A stretch of 64,000 bases of DNA from positions 248,001 to 312,000 of the forward strand of contig NZ_JAAGWZ010000002.1 of NCBI RefSeq assembly GCF_010686725.1, read 5' to 3'. The position numbers were made by a program, and so were the translations under genes. The stretch is from Galbitalea soli. GTDB taxonomy: Bacteria > Actinomycetota > Actinomycetes > Actinomycetales > Microbacteriaceae. Positions 31,244 through 40,036 of this stretch are shown here, piece by piece. The first letter of the stretch is position 1, and the number at the start of each line of letters is the position of its first letter. The notes below the pieces were generated by a model that was not told the origin of the DNA, searched no databases, and worked only from the letters and a program-made list of their open reading frames with translations.

Positions 31244-32043
31244 TGGATCCGGCAACCCTCATCGGACTCCTGGCCGCCTTCGGCTCGGTGTTCGCGATGC
31301 TCACGCTCGAGGGCTCCAACATCTCGACGATCCTGCTCCCGGCCCCCATGATCCTGGTCTTCGGAGCCACCTTCGCGGTCGGCGTCGCCTCCACCACGAT
31401 CCCCGATTTCCTGGGCGCGATGAAGGCGGTGCCCCGCGCGTTCAAGGGCAAGGTCGAACCGGCGCAGAAGCTCATCGACCAGATCGTCACGATCGCCGAG
31501 CGGGCCCGCAAGGATGGCCTGCTCTCGCTCGAACAGGAGGCCGAGAACGTCTCCGATCCCTTCCTCAAATCGGCCCTGCGCAACATCGCCGACGGAATGG
31601 ACGCCGAGGAGCTCGCCGGGCTGCTGGAGCTCGAGGTGGAGACCCGCGAGAAGTCCGATCGGGCCGCCTCCAAGTTCTTCAACTCCCTCGGCGGCTACTC
31701 GCCGACCATCGGCATCATCGGCACCGTCATCTCGCTCACCCACGTGCTCGAGCACCTCTCCGACCCGGCGACCCTCGGCCCCTCCATCGCCGGCGCCTTC
31801 GTCGCCACCCTCTGGGGCGTGCTCTCGGCCAACCTCATCTGGCTGCCCCTGGGCGGTCGCCTCGGCAAGCTCACCGACCTCACCGCCGAGCGCATGAACC
31901 TCCTCATGGAGGGCGTGCTCGCCGTGCAGGCCGGTGGCCAGCCCCGCGTCGTGGGCGAGAAGCTCCGCGCGATGGTGCCCGCCGCCGACCTCAAGGGCGG
32001 AAAGGGCAAGGGGTCGAAGGACGACCTGAAGGAGGCGGCATGA
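31243..32043 (+). CDS. motA: flagellar motor stator protein MotA
   Basis: MotA (266 residues) forms the ion channel with MotB and pushes on FliG. Four membrane helices are visible; the first is near residues 4-22 (TLIGLLAAFGSVFAMLTLEG), and the last two include GGYSPTIGIIGTVISLTHVL (with the conserved Pro) and SIAGAFVATLWGVLSANLIW. The large cytoplasmic loop between helices 2 and 3 is present. It starts at GTG inside the flbD stop. Confidence 0.94.
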   Translation: MDPATLIGLLAAFGSVFAMLTLEGSNISTILLPAPMILVFGATFAVGVASTTIPDFLGAMKAVPRAFKGKVEPAQKLIDQIVTIAERARKDGLLSLEQEAENVSDPFLKSALRNIADGMDAEELAGLLELEVETREKSDRAASKFFNSLGGYSPTIGIIGTVISLTHVLEHLSDPATLGPSIAGAFVATLWGVLSANLIWLPLGGRLGKLTDLTAERMNLLMEGVLAVQAGGQPRVVGEKLRAMVPAADLKGGKGKGSKDDLKEAA

Positions 32044-32873
32044 GCCTCCGCCGGCAGCGCAAGGGCGGCCACGCGGGCGGTCACGAGGGGCCGGATGAAC
32101 GCTGGATGGCCTCCTACATGGACATGGTCACCGTGCTCATGTGCCTGTTCATCGTGCTCTACGCCATGTCGACCGTCGACAAGGACAAGTTCGAGAAGCT
32201 CCGGCTCGCACTTGCGACCGGCTTCGGCACGACCCACTCGAAGACCGTCGACACCGCGACCGGCGTCGTCGTCGCGCCGCAGAACGTGGGCAAGAACGGC
32301 GTGGATCTCACCGCCTTCAACGAGGCGCAGCAGGAGGTCGACAAGCTCCAGCAGCTGGAGAAGCACATCTCGGCCAACCTGCGGAGGGCCGGCCTGCGCA
32401 GCGCCGTCGACTTCACGATCGACTCGCGCGGGCTCACCGTCAAACTCGTCGGCTCCTCCACCTTCTTCGACGGCAACAGCGCGAACCTGCGCGACACGGC
32501 CCGCCGCGTGCTGAACGCGATCGGGCCGGTCATCCGCGGTCTTCCCAACACGGTCTCGGTGGAGGGGCACGCCGACCAGCGCGGCTCGCCGGCCCCCTTC
32601 CCGACCGACTGGGAGCTCTCCTCGGCCCGCGCTACGACGGTGCTGCGCTACCTGGTGGAGCAGCGCGGGCTCAGCCCCTCCCACATCGTCGCCTCGGCCT
32701 ACGGCTCGGCGCACCCGCTGCCCACGACCAGCCACGGCATCGACCACGCCCTGAACCGCCGGGTCGACATCGTCGTGCTCTCCACCCAGTCGGAGGACGT
32801 GCGCAAGCTCATCCCCGCCATCCTCGCGGGGGCGAAGGCGCAGGACCTTCCGATCACCGCGATCCAGCAGTGA
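32040..32873 (+). CDS. motB: flagellar motor stator protein MotB
   Basis: MotB (277 residues) anchors the stator to peptidoglycan. The single membrane helix begins WMASYMDMVTVLMCLFIVLY, with the ion-binding Asp at residue 28. The C-terminal OmpA-like domain (VEGHADQRG, FPTDWELSSARATTVLRYL, NRRVDIVVLS) binds the cell wall. The helix sequence resembles proton-driven MotB rather than sodium-driven PomB, but this is only an impression. It overlaps motA by 4 nt. Confidence 0.94.
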   Translation: MSLRRQRKGGHAGGHEGPDERWMASYMDMVTVLMCLFIVLYAMSTVDKDKFEKLRLALATGFGTTHSKTVDTATGVVVAPQNVGKNGVDLTAFNEAQQEVDKLQQLEKHISANLRRAGLRSAVDFTIDSRGLTVKLVGSSTFFDGNSANLRDTARRVLNAIGPVIRGLPNTVSVEGHADQRGSPAPFPTDWELSSARATTVLRYLVEQRGLSPSHIVASAYGSAHPLPTTSHGIDHALNRRVDIVVLSTQSEDVRKLIPAILAGAKAQDLPITAIQQ

Positions 32874-32951
32874 GCGAGCGGGGCGGATGACCGTGCCGCC
32901 GGCGTCACGCGAACTGGGGGTGCAGGCGAGCGGCAGTCGGGCGCGCCCCGC

Positions 32952-32979
32952 CTAACGACCCTCCCGCCCCCGTCGATAG
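32952..32979 (+). promoter_or_regulatory. FliA-type promoter of the fliM-csrA operon
   Basis: CTAACG (32952-32957), 14 nt, GTCGATAG (32972-32979). The predicted start near 32986 is almost at the fliM ATG (32988), so the fliM message would be nearly leaderless. A GC-rich inverted repeat after motB ends just before the CTAACG. Confidence 0.72.
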
Positions 32980-32987
32980 TCCCTCGC

Positions 32988-33893
32988 ATGACGGTTCAGG
33001 AAAGTGTCGGTGCGGGCGTGCTCGCCCCGGCGCGCCCCGAGGTGGAGGTCTACGACTTCCAGCGCCCGACCACGCTCGCCCGCGAGCAGTCGCGCGCCCT
33101 CTCCGTCGCCTTCGAGACCTTCGCGCGCCAGTGGGGCACGCAGCTCACCGCGATGACCCGCACCCTCTCGTCGGCGGTGCTCGACACCGTGACCATGCAG
33201 CGCTACGACGACTACGCCGCCGCCCTCCCCGACACGACCGCGATGGTGCTCTGCGACGTGGAGGACCACCTGGCGCGCGCCGTCATCGAGTTCCCCACCG
33301 CGACCGGCCTTTCGTGGGTGGGGCGGATGCTCGGCGGCACGGGCGCGCTCGAGGCGCCGACCCGCGGCTTCACCGCGATCGAGCAGACGATCATCCGTCG
33401 CCTCGTCGACTACGTCATCGAGGATCTCAAGTACTCGCTCGGCAGCCTGCTGCCCGCGGAGCTGAGCGTCGACACCATCCACTACAACGCGCAGGTCGCT
33501 CAGGCCGCCGCGACCGCCGACTTCATGCTCGTCGCCCAGTTCACCGTGATCGTCGCGGAGGACCGCTCGACCGCCTCGATCGCGATCCCCGCCGACGCGA
33601 TGCTCCCGCACCTCACCCCGCTGGGGGCGATCCGTCCGCAGGGCGCGCGGCCCGACCCCACCCGGGTGCAGCTCGACACCGTGCCCGTCGCCGTGTCGCT
33701 CCAGCTCCAGCCCGCCATCGTCGGCCCCGCCGACATCCTGGGCCTCGTCGAGGGCGACCTGATCGCTCTTCCCCACCCGCAGCACCGCCCGCTGAACGTG
33801 GCCGTCGACGGCCACGTCGTGGCCCGGGCGGCGGTCGGCGCGAACGGTTCGCGTCTCGCCTGTGTCGTCGTCGATCTCGAGGAGTCGAAATGA
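32988..33893 (+). CDS. fliM: flagellar motor switch protein FliM
   Basis: FliM (301 residues) is a C-ring protein. The middle CheC-like domain is recognised by YDFQRPTTLAREQSRALSVAFETFARQ, MLGGTGALEAPTRGFTAIEQTIIRRLVDYVI and the C-terminal SpoA domain (VAVSLQLQPAIVGPADILGLVEGDLIAL). The usual N-terminal CheY-P docking motif (LSQxEIDALL) is absent; the N-terminus is ESVGAGVLAPARPEVE instead. No Shine-Dalgarno is seen, in line with a near-leaderless message. Confidence 0.93.
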   Translation: MTVQESVGAGVLAPARPEVEVYDFQRPTTLAREQSRALSVAFETFARQWGTQLTAMTRTLSSAVLDTVTMQRYDDYAAALPDTTAMVLCDVEDHLARAVIEFPTATGLSWVGRMLGGTGALEAPTRGFTAIEQTIIRRLVDYVIEDLKYSLGSLLPAELSVDTIHYNAQVAQAAATADFMLVAQFTVIVAEDRSTASIAIPADAMLPHLTPLGAIRPQGARPDPTRVQLDTVPVAVSLQLQPAIVGPADILGLVEGDLIALPHPQHRPLNVAVDGHVVARAAVGANGSRLACVVVDLEESK

Positions 33894-34594
33894 GCACCAC
33901 CACCATCGCCACCGCACCCCTCGAGCAGGAGGCCGCCGACGCGCTCGTCGCGAGCCTGCCCAGCGTCGCCACCCTCGTCGCGGTGAAGGCGGCCGCCCCG
34001 GCCGTCGTGCCCGCCGAGGCGGCGACCGCCGTCATCGCCACCTTCGTGGGCGCCCGCTCGGCCGACCTCGCCCTCGTGCTCCTCGATACCTCGATGCTGC
34101 AGGATGCGGCGGGCGCGGGCACGCGGATCACCGCGACCGACGTGCTGCACCCGGCCCTCGAGCGCGGCGCCGCGGTGCTCGGCGCCGGGGTGCTCGGCGA
34201 CGCGACGGAGGCCGACGTCACGGCGCTCTTCGCCGACGGCGACACCGCGCTCTTCGAGCTGCTCGCCGGCACCACGACGGCGGGCTGGTTCCTCATCCGC
34301 ATCCGCACGGCGCCCGCGGCCGCCCGCGACATCGCGCCGATCGGCGACAAGCTGAGCCGCATCAACAACGTCGAGATGGCCCTCACGGTCGAGATCGGCC
34401 ACACCCGCATGTCGGTGCGCGACGTGCTGAGCCTCGAGCCCGGCGCGGTGATCGAGCTCGACCGCGCCGTGGGCGCCCCCGCCGACGTGCTGCTGAACGG
34501 TCGCCTGATCGCGCTCGGCGAGATCGTCGTCGTCGACCAGGACTACGCGGTGCGCATCACGCGGATCCTCGACGACGCCGAGGCGACCCGCTAA
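33890..34594 (+). CDS. fliN: flagellar motor switch protein FliN
   Basis: A 234-residue FliN. The C-terminal SpoA domain is typical: RINNVEMALTVEIGHTRMSVRDVLSLEPGAVIELDRAVGAPADVLLNGRLIALGEIVVVDQDYAVRI-type sequence over the last ~75 residues. The preceding ~150 residues form an extra domain (VVPAEAATAVIATFVGARSADLALVLLD) that looks like a degenerate CheC/FliY-type region. This is longer than E. coli FliN (137 residues) and closer to FliY in layout. The ATG overlaps the fliM stop by 4 nt. Confidence 0.92.
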   Translation: MSTTTIATAPLEQEAADALVASLPSVATLVAVKAAAPAVVPAEAATAVIATFVGARSADLALVLLDTSMLQDAAGAGTRITATDVLHPALERGAAVLGAGVLGDATEADVTALFADGDTALFELLAGTTTAGWFLIRIRTAPAAARDIAPIGDKLSRINNVEMALTVEIGHTRMSVRDVLSLEPGAVIELDRAVGAPADVLLNGRLIALGEIVVVDQDYAVRITRILDDAEATR

Positions 34595-35035
34595 GTGGAC
34601 ACCCTCTTCCTCGCCCTCCGGGTCGTCGTCTCGCTCGCCGCCGTGCTCGGCGTGATCTGGTTCATCCAGAAGCGCCTCGGTCGGGGCACCGGCACGCGCA
34701 CGACGCGCGGCCGGGTCGGCGGCGCGCTGCTGCGACCGCGCGCCAAGCCGCTGTCGATCGTCGGTCGCCAGAGCATCGGGGCAAAGGCGGCGGTCGCCGT
34801 CGTCGAGTTCGAGGGCCGGCGCTTCCTGCTCGGGGTGACCGAGCACGGCATCAGCGTGCTCGACAGCTCGGCCCCGGCTGTCGAGGACGAGGCCGTCGCG
34901 GTCGCACCCGACGCCCGCTTCGCCGACGCGCTCGACGCCGCGACCCTGCCGGCCGACGCTGTCCCGCTCGCCGGGTCCATCCTCTCCGCCGGAACCTGGA
35001 AGCAGGCCTACTCCGCGCTGCGTCAGGCGCGGTGA
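34595..35035 (+). CDS. fliO: flagellar biosynthetic protein FliO
   Basis: FliO (146 residues) helps assemble the FliP ring of the export gate. It has one N-terminal membrane helix (LFLALRVVVSLAAVLGVIWFIQKRLG) and a cytoplasmic domain with the family motif PLSIVGRQSIGAKAAVAVVEFEGRRFLLGVTEHGISVL. GTG start directly after the fliN stop. FliO is poorly conserved; position between fliN and fliP supports the call. Confidence 0.88.
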   Translation: MDTLFLALRVVVSLAAVLGVIWFIQKRLGRGTGTRTTRGRVGGALLRPRAKPLSIVGRQSIGAKAAVAVVEFEGRRFLLGVTEHGISVLDSSAPAVEDEAVAVAPDARFADALDAATLPADAVPLAGSILSAGTWKQAYSALRQAR

Positions 35036-35859
35036 TGCGCGCTTCCGCCTCGCGTCGACTGAGGGTCGCGCTGGCCGCGGCCGTCTCGACGCTGGCGGTC
35101 GCCCTCCTCACCGCCGGTGCGCCCTCCTGGGATCACCTCGCGAAGTCACCGACCCCCGTGCCGACCCCGACCGCGCCCTCCGTCGGCGACCTCATCTCGG
35201 TCAACATCAACGGTCCCGACGGCACGCCCTCGTCGAGCGTGCTCGTCCTCATCGGCATCACGCTGCTCTCGGTCGCGCCCGCCCTGATCCTCATGATGTC
35301 GTCGTTCACGAAGATCTTCGTGGTGCTCGCGATGACGCGCAACGCGATGGGCCTCACCAACGTGCCGCCGAATCAGGTGCTCGTGGGGCTCGCACTGTTC
35401 CTCTCGCTGTTCATCATGTGGCCGGTCATCCAGCATGTGAACACGGATGCCCTGCAGCCCTACCTGCACGGCCACCTCGATTTCGCCCACGCCATCAAGG
35501 TCGCCGAGGGCCCGCTGCGCACCTTCATGGTCGCGCACACCCGGCAGGAGGACCTCGCGCTCATCACGCGCGCCGCCGGTCAGGCCAACCCCGCCTCGCC
35601 CTCCACCGTGCCGATGGTCACGCTCATCCCCGCCTTCATGATCTCCGAGCTGCGCAGCGCGTTCATCATCGGCTTCGTGATCTTCGTGCCCTTCCTCATC
35701 ATCGACCTCGTCGTGTCGGGGGCGCTCATGGCGATGGGCATGATGATGCTGCCGCCGGTCATGATCTCGCTGCCGTTCAAGATCCTGCTGTTCATCCTCG
35801 TCGACGGCTGGGGCCTGCTGGTCACCACCCTCATCGGCAGTTACACGGGTACCTCGTGA
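35035..35859 (+). CDS. fliP: flagellar biosynthetic protein FliP
   Basis: FliP (274 residues) forms the core of the export gate with FliQ and FliR. A signal peptide-like N-terminus (residues about 8-28) is followed by SSVLVLIGITLLSVAPALILMMSSFTKIFVVLAMTRNAMG, the hallmark FliP segment, and by VPMVTLIPAFMISELRSAFIIGFVIFVPFLIIDLVV near the C-terminus. The ATG overlaps the fliO stop; a frame extension upstream is a fliO/fliN shadow. Confidence 0.95.
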   Translation: MRASASRRLRVALAAAVSTLAVALLTAGAPSWDHLAKSPTPVPTPTAPSVGDLISVNINGPDGTPSSSVLVLIGITLLSVAPALILMMSSFTKIFVVLAMTRNAMGLTNVPPNQVLVGLALFLSLFIMWPVIQHVNTDALQPYLHGHLDFAHAIKVAEGPLRTFMVAHTRQEDLALITRAAGQANPASPSTVPMVTLIPAFMISELRSAFIIGFVIFVPFLIIDLVVSGALMAMGMMMLPPVMISLPFKILLFILVDGWGLLVTTLIGSYTGTS

Positions 35860-36128
35860 CCCCGCAGGATGTCGTCGACATCGGAACCCAGGCCTTCATC
35901 GTCGCCGCCAAACTCGCCGCCCCGGTGCTCGTCACGGCGCTCGTCGTCGGCTTCGCCATCTCGGTGTTCCAGTCGATCACGCAGATCCAGGAGACGAGCG
36001 TCGCGTTCGTGCCCAAGGCGATCGCGGTCTCGATCGCGCTCATCGTCTGCGGCCAGTGGATGATCGCCGAGATCGTCTCCTTCACCACCGAGTTGTTCGC
36101 CAAGATCCCGCACCTGCTGGGGGGCTGA
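35856..36128 (+). CDS. fliQ: flagellar biosynthetic protein FliQ
   Basis: FliQ (90 residues) is a two-helix export gate subunit. Family features: VVDIGTQAFIVAAKLAAPVLVTALVVGFAISVFQSITQIQETSVAFVPK, then a second helix (AIAVSIALIVCGQWMIAEIVSF). It starts at GTG overlapping the fliP stop and is followed by fliR after 1 nt. Confidence 0.94.
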   Translation: MTPQDVVDIGTQAFIVAAKLAAPVLVTALVVGFAISVFQSITQIQETSVAFVPKAIAVSIALIVCGQWMIAEIVSFTTELFAKIPHLLGG

Positions 36129-36129
36129 G

Positions 36130-36888
36130 ATGTCGATGGTCACCATGGGGTGGTTCGAGGCGATCATGCTCGCGAGTGTGCGCATGGTGGCCTTCCTGGT
36201 CGTCGCCCCGCCGTTCTCGCACGGCGCGATCCCCCTGCAGGTCAAGGGGATGCTCGGCCTCGGCCTCGCGCTCGCCGTGTCGCCGCTCGTCGCGAACGGC
36301 CACGTGCCCCTGGAGACGGGCGCCTTCATCGGCACCCTCATCGAGCAGCTCGTGATCGGGCTCGCCCTCGGATTCCTCGTCATGCTCGCCTTCTCGGCGA
36401 TCCAGTCGGCGGGCAGCCTCGTCGACCTCTTCGGCGGCTTCCAGCTCTCCCAGGCCTTCGACCCCGGCATGCTCGTGAACGGCGCCCAGTTCACGCGGCT
36501 CTTCCAGATGGCCGCCATCGTGCTGCTCTTCACGACCGACGGCTACCAGATGGTGATCGCGGGCATCTCGCGCTCCTTCACCGCGCTGCCGATCGGCAAC
36601 TCGCTCGACCTCGCGATGACGGCGAAGGCCGCCACCCAGGCCTTCGGCGACCTCTTCCTCTCCGCCGTGCAGATCGCGGGTCCGCTGCTCGTCGTGCTGT
36701 TCCTCGCCGACGTGGGGCTCGGCCTCCTCACCCGCGTCTCGCCCGCCCTCAACGCCTTCTCCCTCGGCTTCCCGCTCAAGATCCTCATCACGATCGTGTT
36801 CGCGAGCGTCGTCTTCATCGCCCTGCCGCGCGTCGTCGCGGCCCTCGTCGACCAGGGCCTCCAGATGCTGACGGGGGTGACCGGCTGA
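36130..36888 (+). CDS. fliR: flagellar biosynthetic protein FliR
   Basis: FliR (252 residues) is an integral export gate protein with several membrane helices. Recognisable parts are ASVRMVAFLVVAPPFSHGAIPLQVKGMLGLGLALAVSP and SAIQSAGSLVDLFGGFQLSQAFDP, followed by ALNAFSLGFPLKILITIVF. Its stop overlaps the flhB start (TGATG). Confidence 0.94.
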   Translation: MSMVTMGWFEAIMLASVRMVAFLVVAPPFSHGAIPLQVKGMLGLGLALAVSPLVANGHVPLETGAFIGTLIEQLVIGLALGFLVMLAFSAIQSAGSLVDLFGGFQLSQAFDPGMLVNGAQFTRLFQMAAIVLLFTTDGYQMVIAGISRSFTALPIGNSLDLAMTAKAATQAFGDLFLSAVQIAGPLLVVLFLADVGLGLLTRVSPALNAFSLGFPLKILITIVFASVVFIALPRVVAALVDQGLQMLTGVTG

Positions 36889-37970
36889 TGAGCGATTCGG
36901 GCGAACGCACCGAGCAGGCGACCGAGAAGCGCATGAAGGAGGTGCGCAAGAAGGGCGAGATCAGCACCTCCAAGGATCTGAGCGGCTGGCTCGCCGTCGC
37001 GGCCGCCATCGCCATGACGCCGGTCGTCATCGACGCCACCACGGCGGCCTGCCGCACCGCCTTCGCGTCGGTAGCGGTCGCCGTGCGCACCCCCGAGCCG
37101 AAGGTCGCGCTCGCCGCACTCGGCCAGGGCTTCGGCGCGGTGATCCCCGCCCTCACGCCGATGTTCGTCGTGGTCGTCATCGCCGTCGTCGCGGGCGTCG
37201 CCCTCCAGGGCGGCATCTACCTCAAGGCGCCGACGCTCTCGTTCAAGAACTTCAACCCCGTCGCGGGACTCACCCGCATGTTCGGCACGCAGGCCCTGTG
37301 GGAGGGCGTCAAGAACGTGTCGAAGACCGCGATCGTGGGCGTCGTGCTGTTCGCGGTCATCCAGGGGCTGGTCCCCGCCCTCATGAACGCGGGCGGCATG
37401 TCGGTCACCGAGCTGCTGAACACCGCTCAGGGCGCGGTCGGCACGCTCGTGCAGGCGGCGATCGCGGTGGGGCTGATCATGGCGGGCGTGGACGTGATGG
37501 TGGTCATCCGCCGCAATCGCAAACGCACCCGAATGACCAAGCGCGAGGTGCGCGACGAGCACAAGAGCTCCGACGGCGACCCGCTCGTCAAGTCGCAGCG
37601 GCGGTCCCGGGCCCTCGCCCTCACCCGCAACCGCATGATCACCGCCGTCGAATCGGCCGACGTCGTGATGCTCAACCCCACCCACATCGCGGTGGCCCTG
37701 AAGTACGAGCCCGGCAAGTCGGCGCCCCGCGTCGTGGCCAAGGGTGCGGGCGCGGTCGCCGCCCGCATCAGGGAGAAGGCCGCCGAGAACCGCATCCCGA
37801 TGGTCGAGGACATCCCCCTCGCCCGCGCCCTGCACGCCGCGTGCGAGGTGGGGCAGGAGATCCCGGTCGACCTCTACAACGCCGTCGCGCGCGTGCTCGC
37901 GTTCGTGATGGCCCTCAAGTCGAAGGGTGCCGCGCAGGGCATCCACCGTCTCGCCACCTCGCCCGTCTGA
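36888..37970 (+). CDS. flhB: flagellar biosynthetic protein FlhB
   Basis: FlhB (360 residues) controls the switch from hook to filament export. It starts with the typical GERTEQATEKRMKEVRKKGEISTSKDLS, has four membrane helices, and carries the self-cleaving Asn-Pro-Thr-His motif at residues 263-266 (MLNPTHIAVALKY). Cleavage between Asn263 and Pro264 is expected and would respond to FliK. The ATG at 36888 is inside the fliR stop region. Confidence 0.95.
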   Translation: MSDSGERTEQATEKRMKEVRKKGEISTSKDLSGWLAVAAAIAMTPVVIDATTAACRTAFASVAVAVRTPEPKVALAALGQGFGAVIPALTPMFVVVVIAVVAGVALQGGIYLKAPTLSFKNFNPVAGLTRMFGTQALWEGVKNVSKTAIVGVVLFAVIQGLVPALMNAGGMSVTELLNTAQGAVGTLVQAAIAVGLIMAGVDVMVVIRRNRKRTRMTKREVRDEHKSSDGDPLVKSQRRSRALALTRNRMITAVESADVVMLNPTHIAVALKYEPGKSAPRVVAKGAGAVAARIREKAAENRIPMVEDIPLARALHAACEVGQEIPVDLYNAVARVLAFVMALKSKGAAQGIHRLATSPV

Positions 37971-37984
37971 CCGGAAGGCCACCC

Positions 37985-40036
37985 ATGTTGAAGAAGCAGA
38001 TCCCCAGCTACGCGGTGCCGGTCGGTGTCGTGGGCATCGTGCTGCTGCTCGTCGTGCCCGTGCCGGCCTGGCTGCTCGACGTGCTCATCATCGTGAACAT
38101 CATGTTCGCGCTCGTGATCCTGCTCACGACCATGTTCGTGAAGAAGCCGCTCGACTTCTCGGTGTTCCCCTCGCTGCTGCTCGTGGCGACGCTCTTCCGG
38201 CTCGGGCTCAACGTCGCCTCCACGCGACTCGTGCTCGGCAACGGCTACGCCGGTCAGGTGATCGCCGCGCTCGGCCAGGTCGCCGTCGACGGCTCGCTCA
38301 TCATCGGCGCGGTCATCTTCCTCATCCTCGTGGTGATCCAGTTCGTGGTGGTCACGAAGGGCGCCGAGCGGGTCGCCGAGGTGGGCGCCCGGTTCACGCT
38401 CGACGCCATGCCCGGCAAGCAGATGGCGATCGACGCCGACCTCAACGCGGGCACGATCACCGAGGCGGAGGCCCGCCGGCGGCGGTCCGAGGTCGCCGCC
38501 GAGGCCGACTTCTACGGCTCGATGGACGGCGCCTCCAAGTTCGTGAAGGGCGACGCCATCGCGGGCATCGTCATCATCGTGATCAACCTCGTCGGCGGCA
38601 TCGCGATCGGCATGGTGCAGCGCGGTCTCTCCATCACCGACGCGATCAACCACTACAGCCTCCTCACCATCGGCGACGGGCTCGTCTCGCAGATCCCCGC
38701 GCTCCTCATGGCGGTCTCCACGGGCATGATCGTCACCCGGTCCAACGTGGATGCCGATATGGGCTCGATGACGTCGTCGCAGCTGTCGCAGTCGCGCGTG
38801 GCGGTCATGATCGCGGGCTGCGCGGCGATCGTGCTCGCGCTGATTCCGGGGATGCCGGTCATCCCGTTCCTCGCCGTCGGGGTGCTGCTCATCATCGCCT
38901 CGCGCCGCATCCTCGTGTCGCAGCGGGCCGCGGCGGTCGCGAAGGAGCTCGAGGGCGTCACGGAGGGGGCGGACAGCACCGACACGACCGAGGACCTCAT
39001 CGAGCAGATGCGCGTGCAATCGCTCGAGGTGCAGCTCGCCCCCGACCTCGTCGAACTGGCCTCGGGCGCGGGCGACGACCTGCTCTCCCGCGTGCGGGCG
39101 CTGCGCCGCCGGCTCGCGATGGAGCTCGGCATCGTCGTCCCGCCCGTTCGCACGCGCGACAGCGTCGACCTCCCGCCGTCGACCTACGTCATCCGCGTCG
39201 CCGGGATCGAGGCGGGTCGCGGCATCGCGCCGGGTGGCCGCGTTCTCGCGCTCGGCGACTTCCTAGAGGCGCTGCCGGGCACGGCGACCGTCGACCCGGT
39301 GTTCGGCCTGACCGGCAAGTGGATCCCGGCCGAGATGCGGCACGGGGCCGAGCTGGCGGGGGCCACGGTCATCGATCGCGGGTCGGTCGTGATCACGCAC
39401 CTCTCCACGATCATCACCAACAACGCCGCGCGCCTGCTGACGCGGGAGGATGTCCGCGTGCTCACCGAGGGCGTGAAGCAGGTCAACCCGGCCGCCGTCG
39501 ACGAGCTCATCCCGGCGCTGCTGTCACTGGCCGAGGTGCAGCGGGTGCTGCAGGGGCTCCTCGCCGAGCGGGTGCCGATAAACGACCTGTCGCGCATCTA
39601 CGAGGCGCTCGCCCTGCGCGCCAAGATCTCGAACGACCCCGACGGCCTTGTCGAGGCCTCGCGCACGGCCCTCGGCCCGGTCATCGCCGCCCCGCACATC
39701 GAGAACGGCGTGCTGCACGTGATCATGATCGACCCGGTGCTCGAGCAGTCCATGCTCGAGGGACTGCGCCCCAGTGAGCACGGCATGCAGATCGTGATGG
39801 ACCCCGCGCGCCTGGAGGGCATGATGTCGTCGCTCGCGACGACGGCCAAGAACGCGGAGGAGGAGGGATTCGCGCCCGTCCTCGTCTGCGCCCCCGCGCT
39901 CCGGTCGGCGATCCGCCGCCTGGTGTCCCCGCGCCCGGGCGGCATCCCGGTGCTCTCCTATCAGGAGGTCACCGCCGCGGACGTGACCATCGAGACGGTT
40001 GGAGTGGTTCGTGCCCTCGATACGATTTCGGCTTGA
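37985..40036 (+). CDS. flhA: flagellar biosynthesis protein FlhA
   Basis: FlhA (683 residues) is the nonameric export gate ring. The N-terminal half has eight membrane helices and the conserved cytoplasmic FHIPEP-type loop (LLVATLFRLGLNVASTRLVL; FTLDAMPGKQMAIDADLNAGTI). The C-terminal cytoplasmic half (from about residue 340) binds chaperones and includes VDPVFGLTGKWIP and REDVRVLTEGVKQVNPAAVDELIP. The ATG follows flhB by 14 nt. Its 3' end overlaps the FlhF-like gene by 26 nt. Confidence 0.95.
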   Translation: MLKKQIPSYAVPVGVVGIVLLLVVPVPAWLLDVLIIVNIMFALVILLTTMFVKKPLDFSVFPSLLLVATLFRLGLNVASTRLVLGNGYAGQVIAALGQVAVDGSLIIGAVIFLILVVIQFVVVTKGAERVAEVGARFTLDAMPGKQMAIDADLNAGTITEAEARRRRSEVAAEADFYGSMDGASKFVKGDAIAGIVIIVINLVGGIAIGMVQRGLSITDAINHYSLLTIGDGLVSQIPALLMAVSTGMIVTRSNVDADMGSMTSSQLSQSRVAVMIAGCAAIVLALIPGMPVIPFLAVGVLLIIASRRILVSQRAAAVAKELEGVTEGADSTDTTEDLIEQMRVQSLEVQLAPDLVELASGAGDDLLSRVRALRRRLAMELGIVVPPVRTRDSVDLPPSTYVIRVAGIEAGRGIAPGGRVLALGDFLEALPGTATVDPVFGLTGKWIPAEMRHGAELAGATVIDRGSVVITHLSTIITNNAARLLTREDVRVLTEGVKQVNPAAVDELIPALLSLAEVQRVLQGLLAERVPINDLSRIYEALALRAKISNDPDGLVEASRTALGPVIAAPHIENGVLHVIMIDPVLEQSMLEGLRPSEHGMQIVMDPARLEGMMSSLATTAKNAEEEGFAPVLVCAPALRSAIRRLVSPRPGGIPVLSYQEVTAADVTIETVGVVRALDTISA

